Assembly: GCA_941918925.1 (NCBI GenBank)
Contig: OW799233.1
Coordinates: forward strand, 9,912,001-9,976,000
Direction of reading: 5' to 3'
Source: Phyto melanocephala
Taxonomy: Eukaryota; Arthropoda; Insecta; Diptera; Rhinophoridae
Length of the DNA: 64,000 nucleotides
In this document: piece after piece, positions 36,020 to 46,860 of the stretch
Position numbering within the stretch: the first letter of the stretch is position 1
How the letters are laid out: each line of letters starts with the position of its first letter
The notes under the pieces: model-generated
What the model saw: only the letters and a program-made list of their open reading frames with translations
Databases searched by the model: none
Told to the model about the DNA's origin: nothing
Translations under genes and position numbers: made by a program

Positions 36020-36620
36020 GAGTCTCCCTAACCTCTTTAAGTACGTGGATCAGGATTCTCCTATATCCAATCAGTAAAGATACTGATGTTACTATTCATG
36101 TACTCATCCACTATAAGCGTGCGTTGTAGTTCTTCGACCACTTTCCTTTGACTCATCGGCATCTGAATCTCCCTAAACTCTTTATGCACGAGGTTCAAGA
36201 GTCCATTATGCCCCAGCTAATTGAGTCTTCCTAAAGATACTAATTTCACTATTCATGCCTGTTTGACATATAGGTCCACTATCCACACTGAGCGAACGAT
36301 GCAGTTTGCCGACCACCTTCACTCGACTCATACGCCTTCCTAACCTCTTAATGTACGAGGTCCTAGATTTCGTTATACTTCATCCAACCGCAATCTAGTC
36401 TACCTTACATCATTAAATAAAAGTTCAACAATTCTTCTAAGCTGCATCAGTAAAGATAATGATGTCATTATCCATGCCTCATTTTGCAGAGGTTAATCAG
36501 CTATGAACATGCAAGATGGTCCCTTGGACACCTTAACATGACTTATAAGTTCCATCGGCATCCGGGTCGCCTTAACCTCTTAATGTATGAGGTCCAAGAT
36601 TTTTCTATGCCTCAGTCGGC
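36020..36620. repeat. Degenerate tandem repeat, about four units
   Basis: CCTAACCTCTTWATGTACGAGG-like motifs occur at about 36027, 36171, 36335 and 36570. Each of the first three is followed by a (CAG)TAAAGATACTGATGTYACTATTCATG-like stretch (36071, 36231, 36449) and preceded by a CGACTCATMSGC stretch. Spacing grows from about 144 to 235 bases through indels. G+C is above background. Origin unknown; it lies next to a non-LTR relic. Confidence 0.6.
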
Positions 36621-36879
36621 GGTATTGGTAATTCCTCTATACCATGGACTGGCAATAACACCCAGGCGTGCGCACTCCGCCAAGGTAACATGCTCCCGGG
36701 CGGATAGAGAGTTTGTAAATTACCTTAAAATTTGTCCAAGAATGCCGGATGTCCTTAGAGAGGATAGCGAATTTTTCATCTGTGATCATTGTATGCTTTC
36801 CTAGACATTGTCATGGAAATGTTAAAAAACTAAACTGACAACTCAAGCTTGTCAAGCTGTCACCACCAAAAATCCGAAG

Positions 36880-37335
36880 AATTTCAAAATGGAACTTGGC
36901 GTTCATCTTTAAAGAGGTAACGTAGAGGTAAACAGATAATTTCATAGGAGAGTTGGAGACCCACTAGTAAAAATCTGGCCAAATAGAAATATACAAAGAT
37001 CCATCCGAGAAACTTTATGTTGGTGATTACTGGACTAAGGAAATTTCCCCAATTAAACAAAAAAACAAGATAAAATGACTTCTGCAAAGGCGTGGAAGTA
37101 GAAGAGAATATCAAACATCTCTTCTATCACAGTTAGGCATCTGGGAACATGAATTCTTATTTAACAAGAATTTTTAACAAGAACCTGTCATCCAAAGGTG
37201 ATTTGAGCAAGTCCACATTTTTATTAAAAAGAGAATTTTTGATGGTTATAACAGATGGTTAAACCTAGAACGCTTTATGTGAGGTATCATGGTGTATCCA
37301 AGTGAGCTATGCTTTATTCGGCTGCCTTTTTACCT
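36880..37335 (+). pseudogene. Non-LTR retrotransposon relic (C-terminal end)
   Basis: Frames read EVEENIKHLFYHS, then LSSKGDLSKSTFLLKREFLM, matching the C-terminal stretch after RNase H in I/R1-type elements (EEETVEHLLCHCP...LxSLxSxxLLxFVKxTGW). All frames are interrupted. The more G+C-rich 106-codon frame at 36484-36804 just upstream has no recognised motif and may be part of the same decayed insertion. Confidence 0.4.
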
Positions 37336-37439
37336 AACCTTAAGGTGTTTTTTTTTTTTTAAATTGACAACACTGTTTTCTGTGACAACTGATTTGGAAG
37401 TTATAGGTTGTTGAAACGTTAGTTTGGCAATTTAGGATT

Positions 37440-37536
37440 AACAAACAAACGATTAGAAATTGTTGAACTTTTTCTCGAAAATCATAATTCAGTCCGGGAC
37501 TGTTATATTGCCCAATGTTATGTTCAATGATGAGTT
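37440..37536 (+). pseudogene. Mariner-like transposase relic, N-terminal HTH
   Basis: NKRLEIVELFLENHNSVRDC followed by YIAQCYVQ and stops matches the first helix-turn-helix of mariner transposases (QRxxIVExYxxNxxSVRxTxRAL). About 80 bases upstream, AAGGTGTTTTTTTT beside TTGACAAC may be the element's end. The catalytic part is absent. Confidence 0.5.
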
Positions 37537-38782
37537 CTTTTAGCTCTATGGTAAAAGCTTTCTGTGCCTCAAGAGGAAGGCGTTAAATCTGTAAACATAT
37601 GCATGACTACGCCATTCGTCACTTATTGTTAAAGTTGGCTGAACTTGTAAATAATTTTATATTAAATAAGGATTTCTAGCGATTTTTTTAAATAATTAAT
37701 AAAATTAGTTTACAGTCTTTTCGTGCCTTTCAAAATTGTATTGACAACTTTGTGGAAAAACTTTAATGTGTTTAAGCGTTTTGAGAATAAAAAAAATTTT
37801 AAATTAATTTTTCCTTGTTCTTTCACTCTTTAATTCAAATTCAATTAAATGCTTTGTTAACTAAAATTTAAACAAAAATAATTACAAACACTTTGCAGTT
37901 GGCGGAGTGCACTAAAGATTCGTTATTGCCGAATTTTGTACTTTTACAATACTTGTTCTGAAAAATGTTCCCTATTTCCCAAACAAAGTGACAACAACCT
38001 TGAAAATTGAAATCTATGGTGCTAATAAATGAAATATTTGTGTTTTTCTATTTTTTTTTTAATGATCTCAGAGACGTGAGGTTTTTTACATTCGTGTGGT
38101 GTACAGCGACATAGCCGATTACATTCGATCACTGGTGACAACGGGTGTGCTTGTCTGCTATTAAATCTTTATGATTTATATGTTTCTTTTGTCTGCCAGT
38201 TTGGGCAAGTGTAAACAGATGTTTCTTTCTTTTTGTTAATGTGGATCTTTGTTTTAATTTTTTGGCTTTTTCCAAAAACCAGCAAGACCACAATGGTTGG
38301 TTGTGCTCAAAAAAAAAAACAGAGAAAAAGAAAAGAAAAAACAAATATTTAAAATAACTTTACAGTCTCTAAAGATTTTGTAATATTTGTATCTCAGACA
38401 CTAGAAAAAATATATAGGACATTGTTTTTGTTTTTACTGCTGCTAAAGCGATAAATTTCAGCTGAAATCATGAGATGTTGTTTATGTGGGCTGTAAAAGT
38501 AAACGAAAAAAAAAACAAATACGAGTAACAAACAAAGAATTATTTGTAAAAAACTCCCGAGAAAAAAATACTTTTTTAAGGGACTAAGATTAATGCCCTT
38601 AAAATTATGAAGGTAAAAAATATAGAAATTATAAAAAATAAACAAATTCGTAACGGGGTTTTTATAAAAGCGTTAAAGCTTTAACTTAAAATAAGAACAA
38701 ACAAAAATTACTGGATTAAATGAAATTGGTGTAGTTTGTGAAGGGATTTTTTTTTTATCATTTAGACATCGAACTGACATCT

Positions 38783-38914
38783 GGGTATCAATTCTCGTTC
38801 TGCGAAACTATGAAATGAAAAGTTTTTGTGTGTAATATCATATGGTGCCACCATACGTTTTGCTATACAAAAACTTTTTCATTTCACAGTTTCACAGAAC
38901 GAGAATTGATACCC
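38783..38914. mobile_element. 132-bp palindromic MITE / hairpin
   Basis: GGGTATCAATTCTCGTTCTG at 38783 has an exact inverted copy ending at 38914, and pairing continues inward for about 45 bases with few mismatches (GAAACTATGAAATGAAA against GAAACTGTGAAATGAAA). The centre contains ATGGTGCCACCAT. Transcribed with the intron it could fold into one long hairpin. No clear target duplication. Confidence 0.85.
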
Positions 38915-39373
38915 TGGTAGGACCAGCACGCTAAACTGTAACATAGCGTATCCTCTTAGTCAAATTTTAGACTATTATTTCAAGAACTTCTGGTGTTCTT
39001 TCGTTAATGGCAAGAGTTATGTTGAGTCATTTGTTGGGTTCTCATCATAACGATTAACGCACCGCCAAGAAAATAATCAAGTTTGTAACTCATTCAATCT
39101 TGGAGGTAAAGAGACAGATCCATTTCATGAAATAAACACAAAAAGACGATTTAAATATTCGATCCTATCGGGAGATATATGGCTAGTAGCACATTCCTGT
39201 TAAAAAATAAAAATTCATATCACTCAGTCGATGACCATTAGGTTTTCAATATAATAGATGGAATCCAAGATCTATACACGAAATTTTGCTGCAAAAAAGG
39301 TGATGAAAACGACAGTGTATTAATAAATCAGGTTCATCGTCTATACAATATGGCTAACGGAACAGCATGCTTA

Positions 39374-40083
39374 AGGTGGAGTTACATACCATCCGTTCAT
39401 GCGTTGTTGCGTTTGATACTTTTTCACCTTTCTAATCTCAAGTTACACACAATGCGTTTTATGCATCAACTCTTATGTTTTAATCAGCTGTTGTGTTTAT
39501 ATTTTTATTAACTGACAATTTAAGGGAATTTATGGAATTCATTAATTTATGTACATGATTTTTTGTGTTACAAAAAGTTGAAAAATAACACAAGGATCAA
39601 TAAGCATCTCCTCCATTGCACTGTTTTCTTTTAATAATAAACAGAGATGACACTCAGCACATAATAATTATCGATAAGTGGAATAAAAATTTTGTTAATG
39701 AAAAAATTGTGTTTAAAATTAGTTTTTATGTATGTTTTTCTTAAAAGTAATTGTAAACTTTATTTCGAATGCTTTTTCTTTTATTAAAAACATTTTTTAA
39801 TAAAAAAAAATTTAAAAAATAAATCCACCACACAATCAGATTTATCGATAACGTCGACAAAAAAATATTTGTCATCCATGGCTATCAACAACAGCTGACA
39901 TTTTTTCACCTTTTCTGCGACGGATACAAAAGTAGAAAGTAAACCTACTTTGCTGCGTTGATACATTTATGCATTCTTTGCGTTTTGCCGTGTAACTTGT
40001 CACATACAATTACACTGATTCTACTTTTTGACAGATGCATAAAACGGAACAACGGATAGAACGCATGGTATGTAACTCCAGCT
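39374..40083. mobile_element. Harbinger-like MITE (710 bp)
   Basis: AGGTGGAGTTACATACCATC at 39374 and the inverse of AGCTGGAGTTACATACCATG ending at 40083 are flanked by TTA on both sides (39371-39373, 40084-40086). TTA/TAA duplications are typical of PIF/Harbinger. TIR similarity extends to about 40 bases (CGTTGTTSCGTTT). CAGCTGTTGT near 39485 and its inverse near 39890 suggest longer palindromic structure. The minus frames at 39784-40142 are not transposase-like. Confidence 0.8.
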
Positions 40084-40194
40084 TTAGAAATACAATTTTG
40101 AAAACTGGTCTGTAGGTTTGTGCAAAGTGTACTGAACTTCAATATCAGTTGGGAGATGCGATTTGGTATGGTTAGTTATAATTGGGTGCCGACT

Positions 40195-40425
40195 TTGGTG
40201 ACAATACCTTTGCTATTGTTTGTTATGATCTCGATACTTGATTCTTAAGCCCCAACCAGTGACCGACGCAACAACGTTTTTATTGGGTTAATAAATTTTT
40301 ATCAGAAATCTAACTAATGTCCTCTTATTCTAAGCCCTTTTAGGTAGCAGAATCCTCTATTAAGTCCAAACCCGTTTTTCGACACACTAGGCCCCTTTTC
40401 TCGGAGAAGCCCTTTTATTTACTTT
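40195..40425 (-). repeat. Dispersed repeat, copy A of inverted pair
   Basis: The reverse complement of this stretch matches 57785-58010 closely: shared runs include AAAACGTTGTTGCGTCG, GGCTTAAGAATCAAGTATCG and AGCAAAGGTATTGTCAC. The family is not recognised; no TIRs found at its edges. Confidence 0.75.
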
Positions 40426-40509
40426 CCATGTTGATGGAGTTAAGAAAAATAAAATTATCCACCTTTTTGTTTATGCCGCTATCTTGGAATTTTTCTAATT
40501 TTTCACGGT

Positions 40510-40785
40510 GCATAAATTAGACTGCGTTTGATCGATGGAATAGGCAAGGATTTGCGACTTAAGAAAATGCCACAAGACAAAGTCTAAAGGGGTCAAAGAG
40601 CACGATCCTATTGGCGAGTTTACATTATCTTTACGTAACGCTGTCCGGTTTAAGCCTTATGAAATCATAGACCAATAGTCATTATATAAAAAATATGCAT
40701 CGAAGACGTCTCTCCTTCAAAGTCTATACAACGCTTTCATTGGTATCGTCCAAAAATTCGACAATTTTGTTTGTTAACAATAAAC
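40510..40785 (-). pseudogene. Mariner-like transposase relic, deleted
   Basis: The minus strand reads NKQNCRIFGRYQ near 40785 and, after a gap, SLTPLDFVLWHFLKSQILAY. These are two separated mariner motifs (VNKQNCRIW and SCDLTPLDYFLWGYLK), the latter holding the third catalytic Asp. The region between them, including the second Asp, is deleted. Confidence 0.6.
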
Positions 40786-41738
40786 GAAAAGAAATCTAAA
40801 TTTTGTATAAAAAAAATATCTTTTACACATGTTGGTAAACATTATGTCTGCCTAGTTCAAATTGGCAAATTCGACGATACATCTTCAATAATATAGCCGC
40901 TATCAACTGTTAATGTTCAGAAGTCTCTATTGGAAGACCTTGAGAAAGCTGTTAGGGAATATTGGTCTAGTCACAAACGTTAAGGCTGTACAAGTAACTA
41001 AATTTAGAATCAAATTGTCTAAGACCTTATTTAAGCTTCAAGTAATATCGACACATAAATGAATTTCAATATAAGCGAAAAGTTTCAGGTTCCTCTGTGT
41101 CTTTTACATACAATTTTAGGACAAAAAACCCATTTCTTGAACTTCTAGATAACTTCTCTACTTATCTTTACAATACAAAACCGTTAGATCATGTTTGGAA
41201 TTTACACAAACAACTACAAGTTGGTAAAGTGTATAAAAGATACGGCACAGAAGCATATTCTTTTCTTTGCTGAGAACATCTTAAAGAATTTTGTATGTTA
41301 AATGACGTCGCGATTAAGGGACAATTAAGCATTTAGAAACGTAACATCTCATGCATTAAATTTTGAGATATTTTATGATTGAGCAACCACCATGAATTCA
41401 GTTCATTTAAATATATGAATAGAATATTTTATTTTAAATGCTCTTACCCCTCAATTACCTTATGTAAGTGTGTGTGTAAATATTTTGAATTAAATTTAAT
41501 TTCATAATTTTTTTTTTTTAGCTAGTTTATGATGTTAATCTTAATTATAATTTATAAGTCGTTTTTTGTAAAGCATCAAACAAACAAACAACAACAACAA
41601 TAAGACAAAAGAGAAAAACTTAACTTTGGTTAATGATATTTGTTTAAGTTCCGTAGTCATGGCCATTAAAATTTAGGTCAAAATCATGGGTCAAGTGGAA
41701 AAGAACTTTACGTTTTTTCTATTCATTTTCTTTTTTAG

Positions 41739-41897
41739 TGGGTTTTACCCTGTTTCCGCCGGAGTATACTCGCCGTAACATTGAGGCATATAACTGCCAC
41801 TTAACTAGTTGCTACATCGAACTGCCGGTTATTTCTCTAAAAAAACACGTAGAGCTGGAGAACATGAAGAAGAAATTAACACTTATTCCTTTAAAAC
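41739..41897 (+). CDS. Unassigned exon-like segment (159 bp)
   Basis: A strong acceptor (TTTTCTATTCATTTTC then TTTTTTAG, AG at 41737-41738) is followed by 52 uninterrupted codons and a possible donor C|GTATAT (GT at 41898). Both ends are phase 1, so it would be a symmetric cassette. G+C is about 44 percent against roughly 30 percent around it. The peptide contains FPPEYTRRNIEAYNCHL and ELENMKKKLTLIPLK, and I recognise no family. It cannot join Glut4EF exon 1 directly (phase 0). It may be a cassette exon with a partner outside view, an exon of another gene, or an inserted gene fragment. Confidence 0.3.
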
Positions 41898-42879
41898 GTA
41901 TATTTGTTATAATATTTAACATTAAAGTGTGTGTTGTGTTTAAACAAGTCTGCCATGCAGCGAGTCAAAACTATGAGGAAAGCAACAGCAATTATATGGA
42001 AATTTTTAAATTATTTTAAGAATTCTATGATAATTATGTTTTCTATGTGAAAGTTTTTGGTTTTTCGATAAAATTTATTTCGTTTGGTTTTTTTTCTGTG
42101 AAAACAGAGAATGTTTCCCTCTTTCAGCTCGTGTGTAAAAGTCATGAAGATTGTAGTAACTGTTAAAGTTAAAGAAGGCAGCATATTGAAGTTATGCTAG
42201 AGATCTTAAACACCAAATAAATAAGAACAAATTGATAAAATAAATGGTTCATTCCACGGAAATGTCCACTAGGATCGAACATGCTTAAAATGCTTAATAA
42301 CCAAATAATTTTTATTTTTTTGTCTGCTGTTTTTAAGTGTCAAACTGAGCTGTCTTTTAAATTCTTCGTGGACAGTGGTCGTATTAAAAAAATTTATTTT
42401 ATTTAAAGTTCGATTTTATTAAAACTATTACTATGCTGGTGAATCGTGGTTTTATTTATTCATTTAATTACTGTTTGATTCTAAACTTACTTTCAAGTCT
42501 CATTTAGATGAGTTAATTACTAAAGCATATTCGACATGAGAATTTATAAAAATAAGTTTCTCTGAATTTTCGGTTCCATTTACTTTATTTGTGAGTTAAC
42601 AACTAATAGGCTAGATCTTTTAAAAACTTTAGAAATATGAACAGCAAACAGCGGAGGGAGAATGGGATAAGGAATTTAGGATAAGAAATGCCTAAGGCAC
42701 CCATCCTTATACAGACAGACATTGGCCTAACTAGACTATTCTGGGGGTGCAATGCTCTAAAGAAATTTAGAAAAAATTTACTATTTACGTTTCATATACA
42801 AAAATATTTTTTTTGTAAGCTTTAGCCACCTTCAGAAAAATTGTGTAGCTACGCCAATGCCGAATCAAAGATTAGTGAT

Positions 42880-43760
42880 TGAACTGGATTGGGTTTCAAT
42901 GACAAAAATCCAAACAGATGTAAACTGTTATTGCGGCTTAGATTATAACAATTACGAAAGACATTAGATAAATGAAGGGGATTGATAACGAACTCCAATT
43001 TATATCTCTACGGACAGTAAATCAGTTATCAAGACCCTAATGACCAAAAGAGTTGATTCTCGGAATATTCTGCAATGCAAGAGTGTGGTAAACTCGCATG
43101 CAAATGGAGAACATCATGGCATACTCGAAAACAATGAAGCAAAGAAATTATCACAACCTTGAAAAATTAATATTTTTAAATGTTTAATTAGGCTTGAGTT
43201 CATATTTAACATTCTTTATTTTTACAACGAATTTTTTTAATTGTAATAAATGAAATGTTAAGCCTTTTTAGAGGTTGAACTTAAAGTTTGGGTGATAAGA
43301 GAATAGGTCAGATGGTGGCAAAATAACGCTGTCGGTAAGATGACGGACATACTAATGGAGTGATCCAAATCTAGATTTTAAAACCGAGTAGGCCAACACT
43401 TGTAAGACTAACTAGTGTAATAACAGGTCATCTATCTCGTATGGGACTGTCAGAAGACACGGCATGTGGAGCATGCAAAGAAAACGATATGACTTTGGAA
43501 TACTATCTTTATCACTGTCCTATGCTTAGGTGTATTGGTCTCGAGAACTTTAATATAGACACTATGCCGAATTTGAATTCCTAAGAAATAAAATTGGAAA
43601 TCCCTTAGGAATTACATTGATGTGACTGGGTTCTTGAACTATGTAGTTGAAATATTTGGATGAGTTTGGGATTATGATTGGGCGCACAATATGCCACCTT
43701 TTATGGGTTTGTGTTTCTAATGTCCTCGTTTTTTAAGCTATCCTAAAATATACCCAATAA
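42880..43760 (+). pseudogene. Non-LTR retrotransposon relic (RNase H and C-terminus)
   Basis: YISTDSKSVIKTLMTKRVDS near 43002 is the middle RNase H motif (xYTDSxxVIKTL). LTSVITGHLSRMGLSEDTAC and KENDMTLEYYLYHCPML (43405-43520) match the C-terminal LTGH...CxxC...HxxxHCP region. Domain order is intact but frames shift and stop. Same family as 16610-17570 (identical 21-base stretch). The reverse transcriptase part is missing. Confidence 0.7.
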
Positions 43761-43819
43761 AGCTTGATTATCGTTACATTTTGTTTGCGTTCGAATGTCA
43801 CGTTCTTGTGCCTAAATTA

Positions 43820-44010
43820 TCTGTTGTTATCGGAATACGTCGCTATTGCGGGTTCGATTCCCGCCACAGACTCTGGACTGGTTTGCTTCTCTTTCTTTTC
43901 TATTCTAAGTATTCAATTCATATGGAGCGCACAACATACCAATTAAGCATAAGTGTATACCTGTCGTGGGTTTGGGCTTTTAGTGCCCCTCCTTTTCAAT
44001 CTAACCTATC
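43820..44010 (+). mobile_element. tRNA-derived SINE-like element with LINE-like tail
   Basis: GCGGGTTCGATTCCCGC at 43848-43864 is a perfect tRNA T-arm (5-bp stem, 7-base loop) and thus a B box. The downstream CACAGACTCTGGACTG matches the piece at 24160. No acceptor or anticodon stem is present, so it is not a tRNA gene. The 3' part (GCGCACAACATACC at about 43926, then GCATAAGTGTATACC) resembles the tails of the non-LTR relics at 17460 and 43680. The overlapping 60- and 82-codon frames are chance. Confidence 0.5.
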
Positions 44011-45009
44011 CTTTAAATTTGATTTTTAAAGTTGGTCATGTAAGTGTAGGCTTTATCAAAAACAATTCCTCTAATTATTTGTTTATTTTATTACAATACA
44101 ATTCCAACTTACATTGAAGTAAGTAGCTTGCATTTTTAATCTAAATCGTTCTGTTTAATTGCACGGCACTGTATATACGTGAGTACATAATGAACGCGCT
44201 TTAGAGCAAAACAAATAACTTAGATACAATTGTAGTTCAAGAAACTTGATGAAGTAGTAGAAAAAAAGCAAAAAAAAAACTCTTATTTGGCTTACAACTG
44301 TTTCAATGTCATAAAAATTAATTGCATTGTTTGCAAAAATTATATTTAATATAACAGTCATACTTGGATTTAAGAAACTTAAAAAAAAAAAAGATGCAAA
44401 AACTTTAAATGATTTTGCAACAGAAATATTATATTTGCAATTTCTTTTTACTTGTTTTCTTATATGACGTTTGCTGGCTGTCACTTTTTTTGTGTAGTTT
44501 TTCATGTCGCTTGCTGTTGCAAAACTTTGTGTGCTTTTTTAATAGGGTTGCCATGTTTTATTTTAGATTTTCTAATTTGTCGTAGTTGTTTAGATAAATA
44601 TTGCACCCAATTTAGATGACGATTTAAAATCGTAGATTTGTTTTGATTTTTTTAAAGAGTCCACCAAAATCTCGCTTCATTTATACGATGATTTTTGTTA
44701 CTTACTGTCGGTCCATTACTCTCTCGCTTGTATTTAGAGAAATATAAATATTTTGTTTACAAACATCAATATTTGTAAAGCAAAATATTTTGCCATTAAA
44801 TCTTTTATTTTTATAAAAAATTTTACAAGAGCCTTTTCCCTTAAAAAAAGAATTAATAATTATAAAAAAAGCTTAATGAGTGTAAAGAAAAATACAAAAA
44901 AATATCTAAAAAACCGGAAAACGCGATGTCTTTTCTACTAAATTTTCCTTTATGCCCTTCTTAGCCACAAAAAAAACGTCGTGACTTTTTAAATCATAGT
45001 GTAAATCGA

Positions 45010-45475
45010 GTGGCCAAACATTTGTGGCATCAGGCACGATAAACACAGAATTTTATATCACGGAGTGCCTACAAAAACGACTTTTACCTTTTTTGAGACA
45101 GCACCGAGTGCTTACATATTTTTGCCCTGTTTTGGCATCAAATGGAAAAAATCACTATGGAAAAAAGGCACTTGAGTGGTATTCAATAGTCTCATTTTCG
45201 TACCACGAGAGTCAATTCCAACTTACTGTCCAGAATTTAGGCCTGTGAAAAGGTACTGGGCTCTTGTAAATAAGGAATTGAAGAACACAGGAAAGGGGTC
45301 CCAGAACATGTCCGATTTTAAGTGTAGATGGACCTCCTCCTCCTCCTCCAAAAAGGTAACAGAAGCAACTGCAAAATCTTTAATGGAAGGACTTCCGAGA
45401 AAAGTCGATAATTTTATATACAAAATAATAAATAAAGATTTCAATGTTAAAGAAATTTGTACAATATGCCAATAA
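45010..45475 (+). pseudogene. Tc1/mariner transposase relic (copy 1)
   Basis: EFYITECLQKRLLPFLRQH then, after decay, GKKALEWY, then past a frameshift CPEFRPVKRYWALVNKELK and VTEATAKSLMEGLPRKVDNF, ending in a stop at 45475. This is the C-terminal half of a Tc1/mariner transposase (xxYxxECLxKRLLPFI...WPDLASxHY...WY...NPPNCPExRPIExYWAxVK). The second catalytic Asp is replaced (FCPVLAS). At least one frameshift near 45190-45230. The first Asp and DNA-binding part are absent. Confidence 0.75.
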
Positions 45476-45554
45476 ATTTACGTATTTTTAACAGTTCCTT
45501 TATTGCACGATTTGAGTTTTATTTAACTGAATGCAACTATAATTTTTTTTCGAT

Positions 45555-46860
45555 ACACTCCTTAAAAGGAATATTTGGAAAAACGATTGCTGCCTTTCAC
45601 TAGACATCACACCTCTGACGTAATATTTTGGCCGGATTTAGCATCACGCCACTATTCAAATGCAGTCATGACTTGGTACGAAATCAAGTTCATATAGTAC
45701 CAGAACGACTTAATCCACCTAATTGTTCTAAACAGCGTTGTCAACTTTAAAATTTCAAAAAGCACCTAAACCCCTAAAAAAGCGCGTAATTTTCATAAAA
45801 AATCACTGAGTTTAAAATGTGTACAAATTTAACTTTACATTTGCTAATATAATCATTACTTAAAAAAAAATTAAAGCTTTTAGATGCCAGTTGCCCCCTA
45901 AAATAAATTATTTTACAAATGGCAATAAGACTGGAGTTTTGATTGATATCGATAATCGAAATACAAGTCTAAAGATATTCTGTTCTTTATATTATTAGGC
46001 CAAAACATCCAAATGTACTATCAATGCAAATATTAACCTCATCAGGGTGTCAATTTGTGCTCTAAAAAATTTTAAAATGAAAAGTATTTGCATATTAATT
46101 TCTCTTTTTTTATTTTCACCAAGGTTTGATCAACTTGAAACTTTACTTACAAAATAAATTCTCGTAACATTTTCATTTTATAAGAAGTAGGTGGTTTATG
46201 TCTCATAAACCATACAGGATATCAACAAACCAGCATCGGAAATAAGTTTCAATTAATAATAAACAAGCAAAACACTCAAATAACAGAAACATTGTATACT
46301 ATCAATCCTTATAAGCTTCTTAATTATTAGTTTTAGTATCATAAGCTGAAAGTATTATCAAAATTATATATTATTTTACAATGAGTAAATATTTTTTAGC
46401 TTTGTTAAGATACAAAATACGTAAGGGTTATTAAAGATATTTACCCTTACAAAAATTGTTTTCAATTAAAAAAATTATTGTCAAATTTAGTATTTGGTGT
46501 CACCGAAATAAAAATAAAAGCACTAAAAACTTAAAAAAAAATCACCAAGCACTAACTCGCAATTTTTTCGCTTCCAAAATGTTAAAAATCACCAAAAACG
46601 GTGATAAAATCACCGAGTTGACAACGCTGGTTCTAAACGATGCTCGATCGACATTTTTGTTGTTGTTGTTTAAAACCAAAATTCAATGCAACAAAAATGG
46701 AATAAATATGGTGCAGAGGTTCGGAGAAAGAATGTGCAGAGGTTAATGGGGATCATAAAGAAAAACGCTGGAAAATGTATTCAAAATAAAGACATTTTGT
46801 ATTATTTCTGTTTTTATATTTTAAACCTCAATAAAATAGTCTTTAATTTGTGCTTAAAAT
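45555..46860 (+). pseudogene. Tc1/mariner transposase relic (copy 2), split by hAT MITE
   Basis: ECL-like KRLLPF region then VIFWPDLASRHYSNAVMTWY (with the second catalytic Asp kept, WPDLA) and VPERLNPPNCSK up to 45732. It resumes at 46630 and ends with AEVRRKNVQRLMGIIKKNAG, the usual C-terminus. Between lies an 897-bp hAT MITE. Same family as copy 1 immediately upstream but better conserved in the catalytic part. Frameshifts are also present outside the insertion. Confidence 0.75.
45733..46629. mobile_element. hAT MITE with exact 8-bp duplication (897 bp)
   Basis: CAGCGTTGTCAACT at 45733-45746 has its exact inverse ending at 46629. GTTCTAAA flanks both sides (45725-45732, 46630-46637), a perfect hAT-type 8-bp target duplication. 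Near the right end AAATCACC/GGTGAT motifs repeat. No transposase is present; the 96-codon frame at 46456-46746 runs across the right border and is not a gene. Confidence 0.92.

Noticed and set aside
36484..36804. 106-codon frame with above-background G+C
   Set aside because: No motif recognised, and it lies in a degenerate tandem repeat beside a non-LTR relic; more likely part of that decayed insertion.
43848..43864. Possible tRNA gene (perfect T-arm)
   Set aside because: No acceptor stem, D-arm or anticodon arm could be paired around it; it fits a SINE B box instead.
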